Assembly: GCA_023313575.1 (NCBI GenBank)
Contig: JAJTTP010000001.1
Span: forward strand, 496,001 to 560,000
Reading direction: 5' to 3'
Origin: Eutypella sp. D-1
Lineage: Eukaryota > Ascomycota > Sordariomycetes > Xylariales > Diatrypaceae
Length of the DNA stretch: 64,000 nt
Within the stretch, counting starts at the first letter, position 1. Each line of letters begins with the position of its first letter. Positions 1-11,595 of this stretch are shown one piece after another. Position numbers and translations under genes: made by a program. The notes under the pieces are model-generated. The model was not told the DNA's origin and did no database searches. It saw only the letters and a list, made by a program, of their open reading frames with translations.

Positions 1-346
1 TGATGACGACGACGGGAAGAAGAGAAAGGTGAAGGTGAAGAGGCAGGAGGACTACACGAGCTCGTACTACACGGTCAACGGGCTAAGCGGGGACCTCGAG
101 GAGGTGGTGGTGCCGTTCGACAGTTGGCCCGAGGCCCAGCTCGGCGGCGTCGTCGGCGTTGTCTGGTTCGGGTTCTCCGCCGGCAGGGAGGACGGCGATA
201 ATGCCTGGCAGCTCGACGACGTTAAGCTCAGCTGCTCCGCCGAGCCCCCGCCGGAACCTGAGCCCGAGCCTGAACCCACCCCTACTGCCTCGGTCCCTGT
301 CCCGCCGCCGCCGAGCCCCACGTCCTCGGAGTCCGTCGAGAACTAG
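1..346 (+). CDS. 3' end of an unrecognised protein (partial)
   Basis: The window opens inside this gene. The frame is open from base 2 to a TAG at 344-346. The visible part begins with an acidic then Lys/Arg-rich stretch (DDDDGKKRKVKVKR). It continues into a segment that looks like the last strands of a beta-sandwich (GDLEEVVVPFDSW, then AWQLDDVKLSC). It ends in a Pro/Glu/Ser/Thr-rich tail with repeated PEPEPE. The AWQLDDVKLSC-type ending resembles C-terminal lectin- or carbohydrate-binding-like domains of secreted fungal proteins, but that is only an impression. The upstream exons are outside the window, so no function is assigned. Confidence 0.6.
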   Translation, partial: DDDDGKKRKVKVKRQEDYTSSYYTVNGLSGDLEEVVVPFDSWPEAQLGGVVGVVWFGFSAGREDGDNAWQLDDVKLSCSAEPPPEPEPEPEPTPTASVPVPPPPSPTSSESVEN

Positions 347-1530
347 ATTGGCATTACCTGGTACGCGGGTAGATAGATGGGAAAATGCATGCGACAGTGC
401 AGGTAGTGAAGGAAGCGAAGCAACTATGTTGAGGGGACCAGTCAGTTTGACGAAGCTTCATGGGTGGGATGGGTAAATTCGAGTTCTTGTGGGTTGTGTG
501 TAAGGACGGGTCACTCTAGTTTCTAAGACCCGACCTTGCTCTGCTCTATCCGTGAGACATTCTCTTCTGTGTCCGGAGTGTATTGACTACCACATCTTGA
601 CCGTACTACCTGAGAATAAGTATCACAATAACCCCCCGCAAGCCTACCTACCTAGTTAGGCCCGGCGAATCACATAAGAGGGATGAAGAGTGCATAAAAC
701 ATGAGTTCGAAGAGTTTGGCATGTTTTGATTTCTATCATACAATGCATCTAGGAATCAACCTCCCGAAGGCACAGGGCACCAGGCGGCGCCACGCTGTAT
801 ACGCACTATGACGGCCTGGAAGAGAAAGAAAAAGAGGCATGCGAAGGAAAAGATGGAAATGGGAAAACCCTCCCTTCCATCCCGTCATTCGTTCATGTCG
901 TGCCTTTCTTCCCCTGGGAAAATCCCGGTCCTTAGTTATCCATCCTTTTTTTGAACCATGCCCTTTCCGCCCGGAAAATGCCCGTCCCTTTTTGTTCCCG
1001 CGCCTTTTTTTTCTGACCCAGATAATCCCGCCGGTTTCCCCTAGATGCCATAGTTTGCAAAATCATTTCTCTGTTATATAGAGTGGAGATGGATAATTCT
1101 TTCGTCTATCGTCGGCGTGCCAGCCGTTTCCTTCTTCCTCGTGGCCTACCTCGCGCCATGGGTCGATTCCTCCGGAACTCCGATTCTAAAAAAAAATTTG
1201 AATAAAAGCCCCGTCCCACCAACCATTAAAACGCCGCTCGCAGCACGCCGATCGCCCGTTCGGGGTCTTTGTTTCTCCCCCATGAACCGGCGATGACGTG
1301 ACGCTGAATGATGAAACGGAAGTAGACAGATCATGATAACAATATCTAAACCTTTCCCCGCCCTTACCTCCCCCGATGGAATTAAAACCGAAGCAGGCTG
1401 GTAACAAAATACGGGGTATCGCTGAAGGGACAAAGGAAAGGATATAAGAGGAATTATAGATAGAAAAAAAAAGTTCTTCTGACACTGAGGTTCGAGGTCA
1501 CCCGTCATTCAGTGAATTAGGGCGATCGAT
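347..1530. other. Intergenic region
   Basis: About 1.2 kb between the partial gene (plus) and the PPR gene (minus), so it contains two convergent 3' ends. It has pyrimidine-rich runs around 880-1080 and a TACC-type repeat near 641-653. Open frames here are short and show no family features. I see no RNA gene. Confidence 0.6.
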
Positions 1531-4500
1531 TCAAGCCGCAGCGGCCTCCTCGCCGCTACCGCCACCGAGCAACTCCAGGACTTTGCTGACGACGGCGCTG
1601 GGGTAGCCCCGAGAGAGCATTTCGCTGACCACCTGCTTGGCAGAGTCGCGCGCCTGGATAGAGAGGAAGGCGCGGGTCATCGCCTCGTACGTGCTGGGTT
1701 CGCGCTTCTCGCGGCCGACACTGTCATAGACGGCCTTGGCCTTATCGATGTCCTTGTTGGCAGCCCAACCGTGAATCAGGGTGTTGGCGATGTAAGGGGT
1801 CAGTTCAACCCGTCGCTGTCGCATGCGCGCCAGGACGGCCTCGGTGTCGGCAACGTGGTGGTTGGCAACCATAGCCTCGAACATCGCTTGGAAAAGGCAG
1901 GCGCTGGGTGGGATGCTGGGGTCGTTCATAACCGAGTCGAAGATTTTCTGGGCCCCCTCCATGTCGTGGAGGTTGCAACCGCGAGCGTGAATCAGCGACG
2001 CATAGTGGACAGGCTCGGGCTTGTGGCCCGAGGCGCGAATCATATCCAGAACGGCCTCCGCAGCGGTCATGTTTACCGGCTCGAGAGTGGCGTGAGTGTC
2101 GACGAGAAGCTTGTAGGTGTGGGCGGTGGGGGAGATTCCCTTGGCCTTCATTCGCTCATAGTAGGCAAGGACCTTGGACTTATCCCGCTTCGTAGTCAGG
2201 AAGAACTGCATCATGCTGTTGTACGGGGCAGGGCGCGCCTTGTAGTTCGGCATCGCCTCCATCTCGTCGAACAGTTCCTCTGCAAACTTCTCATCGCTCA
2301 CACGGCAAAGTGCATTGACAATAGTTCCATAAGTAACGCTGGTCGGCTTGATACCCAGGGCCCGCATCTCGGCGAAGTAGAACAGACAATCATCGATGCG
2401 TCGCGCCTTTCCAAGCTTACCGATCAAGGCATTGTACAGGAAAGAAGAGGGCTCCACACCTTCGGCCTTGGCTCTGTGAAAGATCTTCACGGCTTCAGAA
2501 GCCTCGTCGAACGTCTTCGTGGATTCCTTGAGGGTAGTGATGTACAGACCGAAGGTATTTGCGGTAGGGGTGGCGCCCATCTCCAGAAGTTCGAGGTGGT
2601 ACTGCTCAGCAAGGACACGGTCGCCCAGCGTCAAGCACGCGCCGACCATCGCATCGAGAATAGAAGACCAACCATATCGGACGATAGGATACTGAGGCAC
2701 CAGAGGGACGTCGGTCCGTGCCATGGCAAGAATGTCATGGCACAGATCCATCTTGTTCTCGCGCGCAGCAGCTTGAATCATCTTGGCGTAAGTGATATAC
2801 CTGGGATGTCGGCCGGCACGGCGCATGTTTCGGAACCGTGTGAGCGCGTCATTGAGCCTGGGTCCCTTGCGGCCGTGAGAACCTTCAAGCTCGTCAGAAA
2901 TGATCGACGAACCCTTAAAGTCGGTGTTGTGGGCGTACGGGTCAAAATTCTCTTCGTAACTCGAGACGGTAGGCGTAGAAGAATACGGCGATGCTGAGAA
3001 AGTTGGCTGGGAGAAGCTGACTTGAGAGGCGACCTCACGAGGATCGGCAATGCCCCTGGCCGACATGAAGTTGGAGATCAGCTCGGTGGCCTCCTCGATC
3101 TCATCAGTGATCCCAGCAGCGCGGATTCGCTGGAACATCAGCTCCGACTCGGCCAACCCATCAGCAACTTGTCCTGAACCAATCATGGCCACTGTGTACA
3201 TAGTGGTGGGCTCAATGAACGAGCGGTTGACTTCGATCTCGGGATTGCTGAGTATTTGCCAGTACCTGGAAGCCGCTGCGACGTCGCCTTCGCGGACGCT
3301 CAACGCTAGAAGCGCCATCGCGGGGGTGACGATACCTCGGAACACAGTAGGGATGTTGTCGAAGGCGACCATAGCAGTGCGCTTATCCCCGGAGTCAGCT
3401 GCGGCAGTCGTTACGTCGGCAAGTGCCGCAAGCCGGGACTCGTTCTCGATACTATGAGCCCATCGCAGAGCTTCCTGGTAGATACCTCGATCAGTGAGGC
3501 CCTTGACGAAACCGCCACTGATCAAAGCATCCTGGATTTCACTGGCACGAACGCCATATGAAGTTACGATCTTTTGGTAGAACTTCATAGCGCCATCGAT
3601 ACGGTCATTGATGACATAGGCGTTGATGACAGCAGCGTAGACCTGAGCGTCCAGTCGGTCGTTCAGAGTATACTTTCCACTGTCGTGGGAGACTGCAAGC
3701 TCCTTGTACTCATTGTAGCACTCGACGGCGCTCGCTAAGTCGCCCGTCTTGGCGAAGGCAGTGACCATGTCCGGGAAGGTAGCGGCAAAGGGGACAGCTC
3801 CATTCATCTCCATATGCTCGAACATCCGAAGCATGTCCGACACGCGACCAGCCTGGGCGCAGGCTGAAATGAGCTGGTGGTAGGTCTCGGAGGAGTAGTT
3901 TGTCGCCCGGGTTGCGACGGAAGAATCGAACAGTCTGATGGCAAAGTCGAGTCTGTCATCCTCGCAAAGAATGGCATGTTCCAGCTCATTCGAGGCGAAC
4001 ATGAACTTGCCAGGCTCGTCCATACCACCAAAACGGACCCGCTTCTCCTCCAGTGACTGCTTCAAGGAAGAAACCTCCAAGCAGCGTGCGGACAGCAGAC
4101 CTACCAAGATGTTATAAGTATCACCATCAGGCGAGATCTTCCGTCGCATCATGTCGGCGTAGACGTCCAGAGCCTTGGTGACGATCTCGAACTTGTCAGT
4201 CGGGACGTTGATGGCCGAGGCGAGCAAGGCATTGTATGCTGTGGCGATAGGCTTCACGCCAGCAACGAGCATGGCCTCGAACACAGCCGGGATCTCAGCA
4301 TAGCGGCCATCCTCGGAAAGTCGGGCGAGGTGGTCGGCATAGGTCCTCGACTGCGCGTCGACGGGTGTCACCGCACGGGAAATCCGGGCCGGGGATGCTG
4401 CGGGCTCGACAGCTGGGGTGAGGGGCCGCGACTGGAGACCGCTAGCTACGGAAGGTGTGGATGCCCTCAGAGAATGCGACGTGCTTTCCTCGAGGGCCTC

Positions 4501-5040
4501 TTGCAACTCACGTACCTCGATCTCCTTGGCGATAGCAGCATCAATATGGGCCAATGCTTCCTCAGCATCGACAGGTACCGGATCGTTCTCGTCGACATCA
4601 CGGGCAGCCTGAAGGGCATCGATGTCAACACTCCGGGTCCCATCTTCGGGGTTTTCGAGTATGGAATTGGCACTCGGCTTCCACTCGATGGGTTTCGGGA
4701 ACTGAAACTGGGCCCATTCCTTCTCAACGCCCTCGACGGCCTGGCGTTTCTGCAGAGCCTCGAAGTAGGCATCTAGGGCACCCTGACTCCCGAGCTTCTC
4801 CTGGCGATGGTCATGCTGGGCATTGGCAGCGGAAGAGCTGTTGTGAAAGGCGCTCTGGAGCTGAAGGCTAGTGATGCGGCCAACGCGCTGGCTACGTCGC
4901 CTCGCAAAGGAGGGACGATTGTTGGAGTTTAGCACATGGGGATGAGTAGCAGCTACAACGGATTGCGCGTAGCCGTTGGTGAAGGTCTTGGGAAGTCCTT
5001 GACGGATGAAGTTCTGGTACAAGGACGAGTAGATGGGCAT
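1531..5040 (-). CDS. Mitochondrial-type pentatricopeptide repeat protein (Cya5-like)
   Basis: A single uninterrupted frame of 1169 codons. The N-terminus lacks acidic residues and is rich in Ser, Arg and Asn, with an Arg cluster near residues 47-55, as expected of a mitochondrial targeting sequence. From about residue 240 onward there are many 35-residue helix-turn-helix units of PPR type, e.g. VTYGTIVNALCRV, FLYNALIGKLGKA and TYNILVGLLSARC. They fall in two blocks separated by a Ser/Tyr-rich linker near residues 690-740. Known for the family: PPR proteins bind organellar RNA. Neurospora CYA-5, of similar size and layout, is needed for COX1 expression. Orthology to CYA-5 is an inference from length and organisation. 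The ATG at 5040 directly follows an in-frame TAA, so the start is well fixed. Confidence 0.85.
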   Translation of the reverse strand: MPIYSSLYQNFIRQGLPKTFTNGYAQSVVAATHPHVLNSNNRPSFARRRSQRVGRITSLQLQSAFHNSSSAANAQHDHRQEKLGSQGALDAYFEALQKRQAVEGVEKEWAQFQFPKPIEWKPSANSILENPEDGTRSVDIDALQAARDVDENDPVPVDAEEALAHIDAAIAKEIEVRELQEALEESTSHSLRASTPSVASGLQSRPLTPAVEPAASPARISRAVTPVDAQSRTYADHLARLSEDGRYAEIPAVFEAMLVAGVKPIATAYNALLASAINVPTDKFEIVTKALDVYADMMRRKISPDGDTYNILVGLLSARCLEVSSLKQSLEEKRVRFGGMDEPGKFMFASNELEHAILCEDDRLDFAIRLFDSSVATRATNYSSETYHQLISACAQAGRVSDMLRMFEHMEMNGAVPFAATFPDMVTAFAKTGDLASAVECYNEYKELAVSHDSGKYTLNDRLDAQVYAAVINAYVINDRIDGAMKFYQKIVTSYGVRASEIQDALISGGFVKGLTDRGIYQEALRWAHSIENESRLAALADVTTAAADSGDKRTAMVAFDNIPTVFRGIVTPAMALLALSVREGDVAAASRYWQILSNPEIEVNRSFIEPTTMYTVAMIGSGQVADGLAESELMFQRIRAAGITDEIEEATELISNFMSARGIADPREVASQVSFSQPTFSASPYSSTPTVSSYEENFDPYAHNTDFKGSSIISDELEGSHGRKGPRLNDALTRFRNMRRAGRHPRYITYAKMIQAAARENKMDLCHDILAMARTDVPLVPQYPIVRYGWSSILDAMVGACLTLGDRVLAEQYHLELLEMGATPTANTFGLYITTLKESTKTFDEASEAVKIFHRAKAEGVEPSSFLYNALIGKLGKARRIDDCLFYFAEMRALGIKPTSVTYGTIVNALCRVSDEKFAEELFDEMEAMPNYKARPAPYNSMMQFFLTTKRDKSKVLAYYERMKAKGISPTAHTYKLLVDTHATLEPVNMTAAEAVLDMIRASGHKPEPVHYASLIHARGCNLHDMEGAQKIFDSVMNDPSIPPSACLFQAMFEAMVANHHVADTEAVLARMRQRRVELTPYIANTLIHGWAANKDIDKAKAVYDSVGREKREPSTYEAMTRAFLSIQARDSAKQVVSEMLSRGYPSAVVSKVLELLGGGSGEEAAAA

Positions 5041-8000
5041 TTAGAGAACACCGGGAGGGGAGGGGGACTGAGCAAGAAGCATGCGGGTTAGTATATGTGT
5101 GTCTTTAGCGAGACAATTGCATAGCATGTACGCTGTGCTGTATGTTGCGACAATGCGCATAAAGCAGCGTTTGCGTAGCAAGACATTGGCTTTATTTGTT
5201 TTATGTTTTATGACATTTTTTATGAGATTAATATGAGATTTATATGACTTACATAGAGGAAGGGTAGTATGCGGCGATGCAGGTTCATTTGACAGCCGAG
5301 TAGCCGTCAAACAAACGCGCGATAATAGGGGGGAATTATTCAAATTGAAGTTAAGAAAGAAGTGGCATTTGAAAGAAAAGAATAAACGTCCTCAAAGGCA
5401 AGGTGGACGTGTGAAAAATGTGAATGAGGGTAAGGAAATGGTTGATGATAATGTATGGGATTTGGAGGGTGTGGATGGGAGTTCGGGGGACACTCTGACT
5501 CTACCCTATGCTGTTTAGTAAATGATTTTTTATTTTTTTTTTAATTATTATTTCATTTTTTTGCATCCTGTCGTCCCTCTATACCACTAAGAGATAATGC
5601 TATAGTGTATACTACAGGGACCGATAACCAGCCTTGTGTACCTACTAAGTAACGGCTAGGACATATGGAGCAGTTCCTGTAGCCAAGGATATATTACCGA
5701 TACCTTTGTCTCTGCCAGAAATAGCCGTGGAAAATGGTACTGATACTTGACTAATAGCTATCTCCCTTGTAGGTAATTTTTTTTTCTTGCTGATGGAGAT
5801 CTAAACTCGGGATTACAAACCAAACTTACTGCTAATAAAGTGTGTACTTACTGCCCTGCCTGCTGCCCCACGAATTGGCGAATTGAGGGTCCCCGTTAGA
5901 TGTTAGCGTTGGCGTTGCAATTGGCGCTTCTTCTTGAGTGCTCTGGCAATCTGGATAGGTAGACTCATCATCCTGCCCCCTCCCTTCCCCCCGGGTGAAC
6001 ACTGTGTGCTTGATGCATCCCTTTTACATAGAGTAATTGTATAATTTTCGCCATTCTATTCGCGCCTTGGGGACATAAGTTTCCACAACTACCAGTAACC
6101 CAGATACCCGAATGGGTTGAACCTATGTCGTTCGGGATTCCTAACTACACATGTATCTAGCTACCTCCTCGAGTACTTGCATAGGAAGAAGCATCCCGGA
6201 GGATTTACGGGTTTCATTATTACCTACCTACATAAGTTCACACACATACATAACAAGTACTGGTGTTCTGTGACTCAGTGAATTGCGCAACCACATGGCA
6301 AGCTACTAAACCGCTCAAGGAACTGACAATCTGGGTGGTAGCTTAATAGTGGTGTGCATATTGCCGATCGAAAACCTCAGCGCACGGAATGCAACCCCAT
6401 CAACCCCGTATCATGGTGTCTGGTGTAAAAAAGCTCCGTCGCCTGTAACTCACAGGCCGGGTGGACAAAGCAGGTAATGATATACTGCAGCAACCAAAAC
6501 TTTTGCCTGTCAGTTGACCTCTACTATTTTCCCCTCATCATCATGAATCTGTGAGACCGGTTCTAGAGTAGGAATACAAAATTATTTCCGTATAATTAAA
6601 GACTGAATAATGGGTAAGCTTTGATGTCGTTACCAACGAGCATTACATCACTCTTAGAGAGAATTAAGCATGTGAGATATATACCTAGGTAATTAGGGCC
6701 TGAACTATCCTGAAACCCTGTACTACGCCGGTTACTAGCTTCTAGACCGGCTTTGCCTCCGCCACATGTCTCCGGCATAGTTGGCCACAACCGGTAATGA
6801 CACATTGATATCTCTTTCTTTTTTTTCTTTCCGTTCCCCGTCGGCGATAGAATTAAGAGCCAGGTAACTAGCTATCCGGGCCGGATATCGATACAATACC
6901 ATTGGTCATTGCCTCTCTAACTCGCTAACCAGTTCATGGGTAACTCAAAAAGAACCAACCGAGTATCCATCGCCCTCGAAGCTCTAGCTAATAAGCTAGG
7001 GCATGCTGCTGGGCCTGGCAAGAGATATTCGCCATAGGCGTTTGTGTATGTAATAGCGCGCATGGCATTCGCAGTTAGCGCATACGCGGTCCTGTCAGCC
7101 TGCGCATGTGCAGTGAAGACTTTTCCGGCTATTACGTCGCGGATCCAGAAGTCCTTATCCATCCGTTACTTATTACACAGGCCTAAGCAAGGTAGCTTTG
7201 GTAGCCTATCGGCAATCTGATAATGTAACTACACAGGTGATATAGTAGTAATAGGCAATGATTGGGATTGCGCAGGTTTTCTTCCATGACGAAAGCAAGG
7301 CCTTGCCTAAATTCGTCTTACATATTCCATCTACGTCTACCCTGCTGTAGAAGACGGTGGTTAGTGGCGTAGGAATCCGCATAGCATATGTAGCATATAA
7401 TATCGTTGCCTAGAGCAGACCAGCCAGATAGCCTAACCGCCGGCAATATGCTGACAAGGTAATGCATATGCAGATTGAGATTCTCAATTCTATTCGAGAG
7501 AGACAGAAGGGCTTGCCCGTTTGTTTCCCAGGGAAGCAAACGAGGCCCGTTTTCTCTCTCGCTCTCGCTCTTCCACTCTGTACGTATGTATATACAGTAT
7601 GGGCGGCAGCTTCGGAAGACCAGGATAGAGCAAACAGAAGGGCACAAGCCCTGGGGAACGAACAAAGGATTTTGCGAAGAGAAGAAACCGGGCTGAGGTG
7701 GAGCCCCCCCCTCGCCGACGACGCGGGAACCTGGCCTGAACTTTAGCACACGTCCGCGGCGGCGGCCCTGCAACTGTCTCCACCCTTTTTTCCTGCGCTA
7801 GTGCGGACGAAAGCGTGTGGGGGAGGCTGGGAGCGGAACCAATTAGAACTTTTAGATGCGCCCGCTAGTGGGAGAAACCGGAACCCAGCTTCTCGGGAAG
7901 AGGCGAGCGAGGCAGGGATTACCATGGTAAGGTGCTTTGTAGGTACGTACCTCGTCCGCCCGCCCGCCGGTATATTCTCATCACAGGTTGTTGTCATCAA

Positions 8001-9897
8001 GAGACGGGAGAGTCTGTTACGCCATAGATTGATGAATAGCCGTCCATCTGATTCGCCGCTGCGGCAAAGAACTTACTACAAGCTTCGCGTTACCAGTGCA
8101 TGTAACGAACGCCCTAGTTTTTCACCTAGCGGAGGGATTTTGGAGTTCCCTGTGGTAACAAACAGTCCGGCTATAACTTAGACTGTGACCTGAGTGAGTG
8201 CTACGGTAACTACATGTGGAAATAACTAAAGGATTTTTTTTTTCTTTCTCATTTTGGTTTTTTATATTTATATAAGAGATTCGATTCACCGGAGCAATAT
8301 GTCCTCTTATATCCACAATAGATAAGAGCAGATCTACCACCGCCTGCACCTGCGCATCACCCTGCCTGGCCCCCCGAATGAGAGAACAAGCTTTCGTAAG
8401 AAGAGACAAGCTGGCCTCACCGAAAAGGCGCATGCATCACTGAAGACCACCCAGTCGCCAGTAAAGCCAGCCTTACTGACGCACGCGCAGCGGAGCGGCG
8501 GTTGATGTCATGGCTGACCCAGCTTATTAGTCGGCGAGGTTAAATAAAGTGCCAGAGTCCGCTTAACCGGCCAGCTATGTAGGTAGGTAGATCGACTTTT
8601 TTGAGTATGAAAATGTAATTGCGATTATCCTCAGAATACGAACGAACTACGTGTATATACACTAACCATCACTGGCCAGCCAGGCCGGGCAGCGTTACGC
8701 ACCCTGCCTACTACCTAACTTAGCATCTTATGGATGGGAGATCTCCAACTTTTAAGCCACCCCCGGGGGAAGGCAGGGAACACGGGGAAACGGGCTCAGA
8801 GGGGCAAGTGACTGACCTACATGCACCGCCGTACCGCATTCTTACTACTACACCTCCTACACGCACACAAAAAAGCAGCGAGCGAACGAAATGCATGCGC
8901 ATGCGCATCGCATACATACGGGTAATATGTACATAGTATATTATGTATGCAATGAGATTCTGATCGCGTGAGACCCCCCTCGACGAAAATGATCCGGGGC
9001 AGGGCAGGGCAGGGCGTAGTAAGTAAGTGTAAAGTCCTAGCTAGGGAATTGGAATCAAGTAGTAGAGCTAGTTTTTACTTCGTCATTATTGAACTTCCTA
9101 TCATTTGTAGGTTGGTAGGGAACCAAGCGACCTCGCCACTCCGGGGAACTCGGTGCGTCGACCAACGCAGTCCCGAGGCGCTGGCTGGATGGGGGGGGGG
9201 GGTTATCTACCTACTACCTATGAAACTACGGAGTACATACATAATACATCCGAGATATGCGAGAGGCAAAGAAGGGTCGGGGCCGATGTCCATATCCCCG
9301 AAGCCCGCGCTTACGTCCGTCCCCCCGTCCGTCCACCCATCCGCCCTTTCGTATTTCGTAGACTAAGTAGCTAGGTAGAAAAGGCCGCACTTTCCTTCCC
9401 GGATCCCGTAGAAGTGAAACCCGAGAGCGAGAGAGAGAGCTTCAGTGCTTTCGTGTTGCCCCGAGAAACCCCACCACCCCCGTGTTCTCTCATTGCCCGC
9501 CCAGCTGTCGCCACATGGCGTCCTCTAGGCAGAGGTTTGTACTGGGTAATGGGGATGAGTTAAGCAGCACATAACTCACTGTTTTCACATATATAGAGTG
9601 AACAGGTCAAATTCTCTTTGAGAATAGAATGTCCAAAGGTATTTCTAGGCAGGTTTGAGGATCGAGCTTAGGATATGGTCCCCACTGATTTAACGTAAAT
9701 CGTTGCCAACCAGGCGATGATGATGATTATTGCAATTGCGTCGTTGTTTTGGTCATTGGGTGCTTTCTCACCCTTCTTGTACAAGTAGAAGCCAAATTGT
9801 CCACAGCAAATTTCTTTGCTCTAGAAGAAGATAAGATGTGGGTTCACAGTTAGGTTAGGCGAGGGTCTTCTCGTTAGCCGGCCCGTGCGCGCTCTAG
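5041..9897. other. Large gene-poor intergenic region
   Basis: Nearly 4.9 kb upstream of the PPR gene and downstream of POL32, with no frame that shows a recognisable domain or a consistent exon set. It contains T-rich tracts (around 5527-5560), a single ACCTAGGT palindrome at 6683-6690, scattered TACC/TAGG repeats, a GA-rich stretch near 9423-9440 and a run of 12 G at 9191-9202. The 300 bp upstream of 5040 are probably the promoter and 5' leader of the PPR gene. I see no tRNA-like B box. Confidence 0.55.
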
Positions 9898-11383
9898 TTA
9901 CTTCTTGCTGAAGAAAGACATGATGTTGCCCTGCGCGCCCTTCGCAGCCGGCTTCTTCACTTTCGCTGCTGCAGGCTGAGGAGTTGCGGCGGCGGCGGCG
10001 GCTTGCTTCGGCCTGGACGGCACCGGGGCCGGGGTTTCGTCCTCTGAGAACGATTCCCATCCGACTTCCTGCTTGGTCACTAGATATCCTTGCTCGTCCA
10101 TCGTCTGCTTCTTGCGCGTGACCCTTCGCCGGCCCCGACGCCTGCCGTTGCCGGTGCTCGAGACCACTTCCGCAGGCTCCTCCGCTTTTGACTCCGGCTC
10201 GGGCGCGGGTGGATCTTCCTCCATGAGTTCTTCGGCTGCCGGCGAGTCGGCTTTTGGTTCTTGCTCCTCCTCCTCTTCCTCCTCGTCGCTTTCTTCCATC
10301 ATACGTCGAAGGTTAGCTTGGCGGTCTTTCCTGGATTGACGAACGACACCCTCCTGCTTGACGGCTTCGGCGCTGGGCTCTGAGTCGTCTTCGCCGTCGT
10401 CGGACATTGCCATACTGGACTCCTCCGCAGCAGGGGTAGCCGCGGCGGATGATGTTTTCGAGGCCGTGGCTGTCGCTGCGGCGGCAGGCTTCTTCGCCTT
10501 CGATGCCGCCTTCGCGAACATCTGTCCTATGCCGGATGAGCTTTGCCGCTTTGTCGAAGGCGCTGCCGATGACTTCTTAGCTGTTGATGGTGCTGGTGCT
10601 GGTGCTTTCTTGGACTCTGATTGAGATGCTTTGGAATCCTCCTTGGCAGACGCAGAGGCAGAATCCGGTTTCGGTGCTTCTTTCACCGATGCTTTCTCCT
10701 CTACCTTAGGTTTGGGAGCAGAGACACTGGCAATGGGCTTTGGTGGTGCTCCGCGACGCTCCCTCCTTCGCACGTTCGGGTTAGAAATCGAGCCGTAAAC
10801 CTTGGAGGCGTCTGGTAATGAGAGCTCCATGACCTGACGAGAAGTATCGACCAGGAGCTGGAAATCCTTAAGGGGATGTGGTGCTAGGCTGTAGATATGT
10901 ATTGACCTGACTTGGTCATACTGCGCCAACACCTCTGTGATTATGTCTAAGTTAGCGGTGTGTAGTAGCAAGCTAGGTTTGCCAATTACTTTACCTTGAA
11001 GTTGCTCTTCCTTTACCAGAGACAGGGTCTGGGTCAAGACTTGGTCCGAATAGGGGCCATGGCCATCTTCGGATGGTTGAGAGTCGGTCATCTCGACATC
11101 TCCATCCTGCTGTTGACCGGTGTTCTTCGCAACACCATAGATCATATAGGTAGCGTGAATGGTACCAGGTTTCCTGTCATTCTGCGACTTGTAGAAATCG
11201 TAGAGCATCCTATGCAGGCGTAAGCATTGTCCTCCAGTTACTGGTAAGCGATTGTGCTGCATTGGGAACCTACTCCTTGGCCGTATTAACATGGACCTTC
11301 AGTGCCCGGCTCAGCAGTCGATAAGTGACCAGCTTATCCTCCGTCAGGAGTTGTTGGGCGAGATACGTCTTATAGTCGTCCAT
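9898..11383 (-). CDS. POL32: DNA polymerase delta subunit Pol32/Cdc27
   Basis: Non-catalytic subunit of DNA polymerase delta (also part of Pol zeta) that links the enzyme to PCNA in the nucleus. Three coding exons in transcription order: 11383-11274, 11209-10995, 10934-9898 (453 residues). Joining exon 1 (ends LKVHVNTAK) to exon 2 (MLYDFYKSQ) restores the conserved Pol32 N-terminus. Intron 1 is 64 nt with a GTAGGT donor. Intron 2 is 60 nt with a GCTAAC branch site and is stop-free in frame. The N-terminal globular part reaches IHIYSLAP. A long Ala/Ser/Lys/Glu-rich disordered region follows. The last residues, QGNIMSFFSKK, form a PIP box for PCNA binding. RAD18 lies divergently upstream. Confidence 0.92.
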
Positions 11384-11509
11384 GGTGAGGTTGAAATGCA
11401 ATTATTCAGTTATTCGCAGTTGTCCTCAGCAGTCCAGAAGTATCGAGTTGGGAAAGCAAGATATATCAATTGATCCTTGGAGATGGACAAACCAGGTGCT
11501 GGGTATTTC

Positions 11510-11528
11510 CAATCTACTATGTAGATTG
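11510..11528. repeat. Palindrome CAATCTAC-TAT-GTAGATTG
   Basis: Perfect 8-bp inverted repeat around a 3-nt centre, about 128 bp upstream of the POL32 start codon. A second copy of the 7-bp core lies 70 bp further upstream. The arrangement suggests a dimeric DNA-binding site. No known factor is assigned. Confidence 0.6.
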
Positions 11529-11580
11529 TAGTGCGAGTAATGCAAGGATGGTGCTATCCTAGGGAGGCAAAACATCCATC

Positions 11581-11595
11581 AATCTACTGTAGATT
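11581..11595. repeat. Palindrome AATCTAC-T-GTAGATT
   Basis: Second copy of the palindromic element, a perfect 7-bp inverted repeat around a single T, about 198 bp upstream of the POL32 start. It differs from the first copy only in the centre and the outermost pair. Confidence 0.6.

Noticed and set aside
1771..2997. 408-codon plus-strand frame antisense to the PPR gene
   Set aside because: It is a shadow of the real gene: composition is biased and no domain is seen.
5041..5343. 100-codon frame directly upstream of and in frame with the PPR gene
   Set aside because: It is separated from the PPR ATG by a TAA and shows no conserved features; it is most likely the 5' leader.
7743..8433. Overlapping small frames in the 5-9.9 kb gap
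   Set aside because: They lack domains, good start contexts and splice partners, and overlap each other on both strands.
9191..9202. Run of 12 G, and long C runs at 47995-48015
   Set aside because: Homopolymers with no further structure; possibly sequencing or slippage variants, not features.
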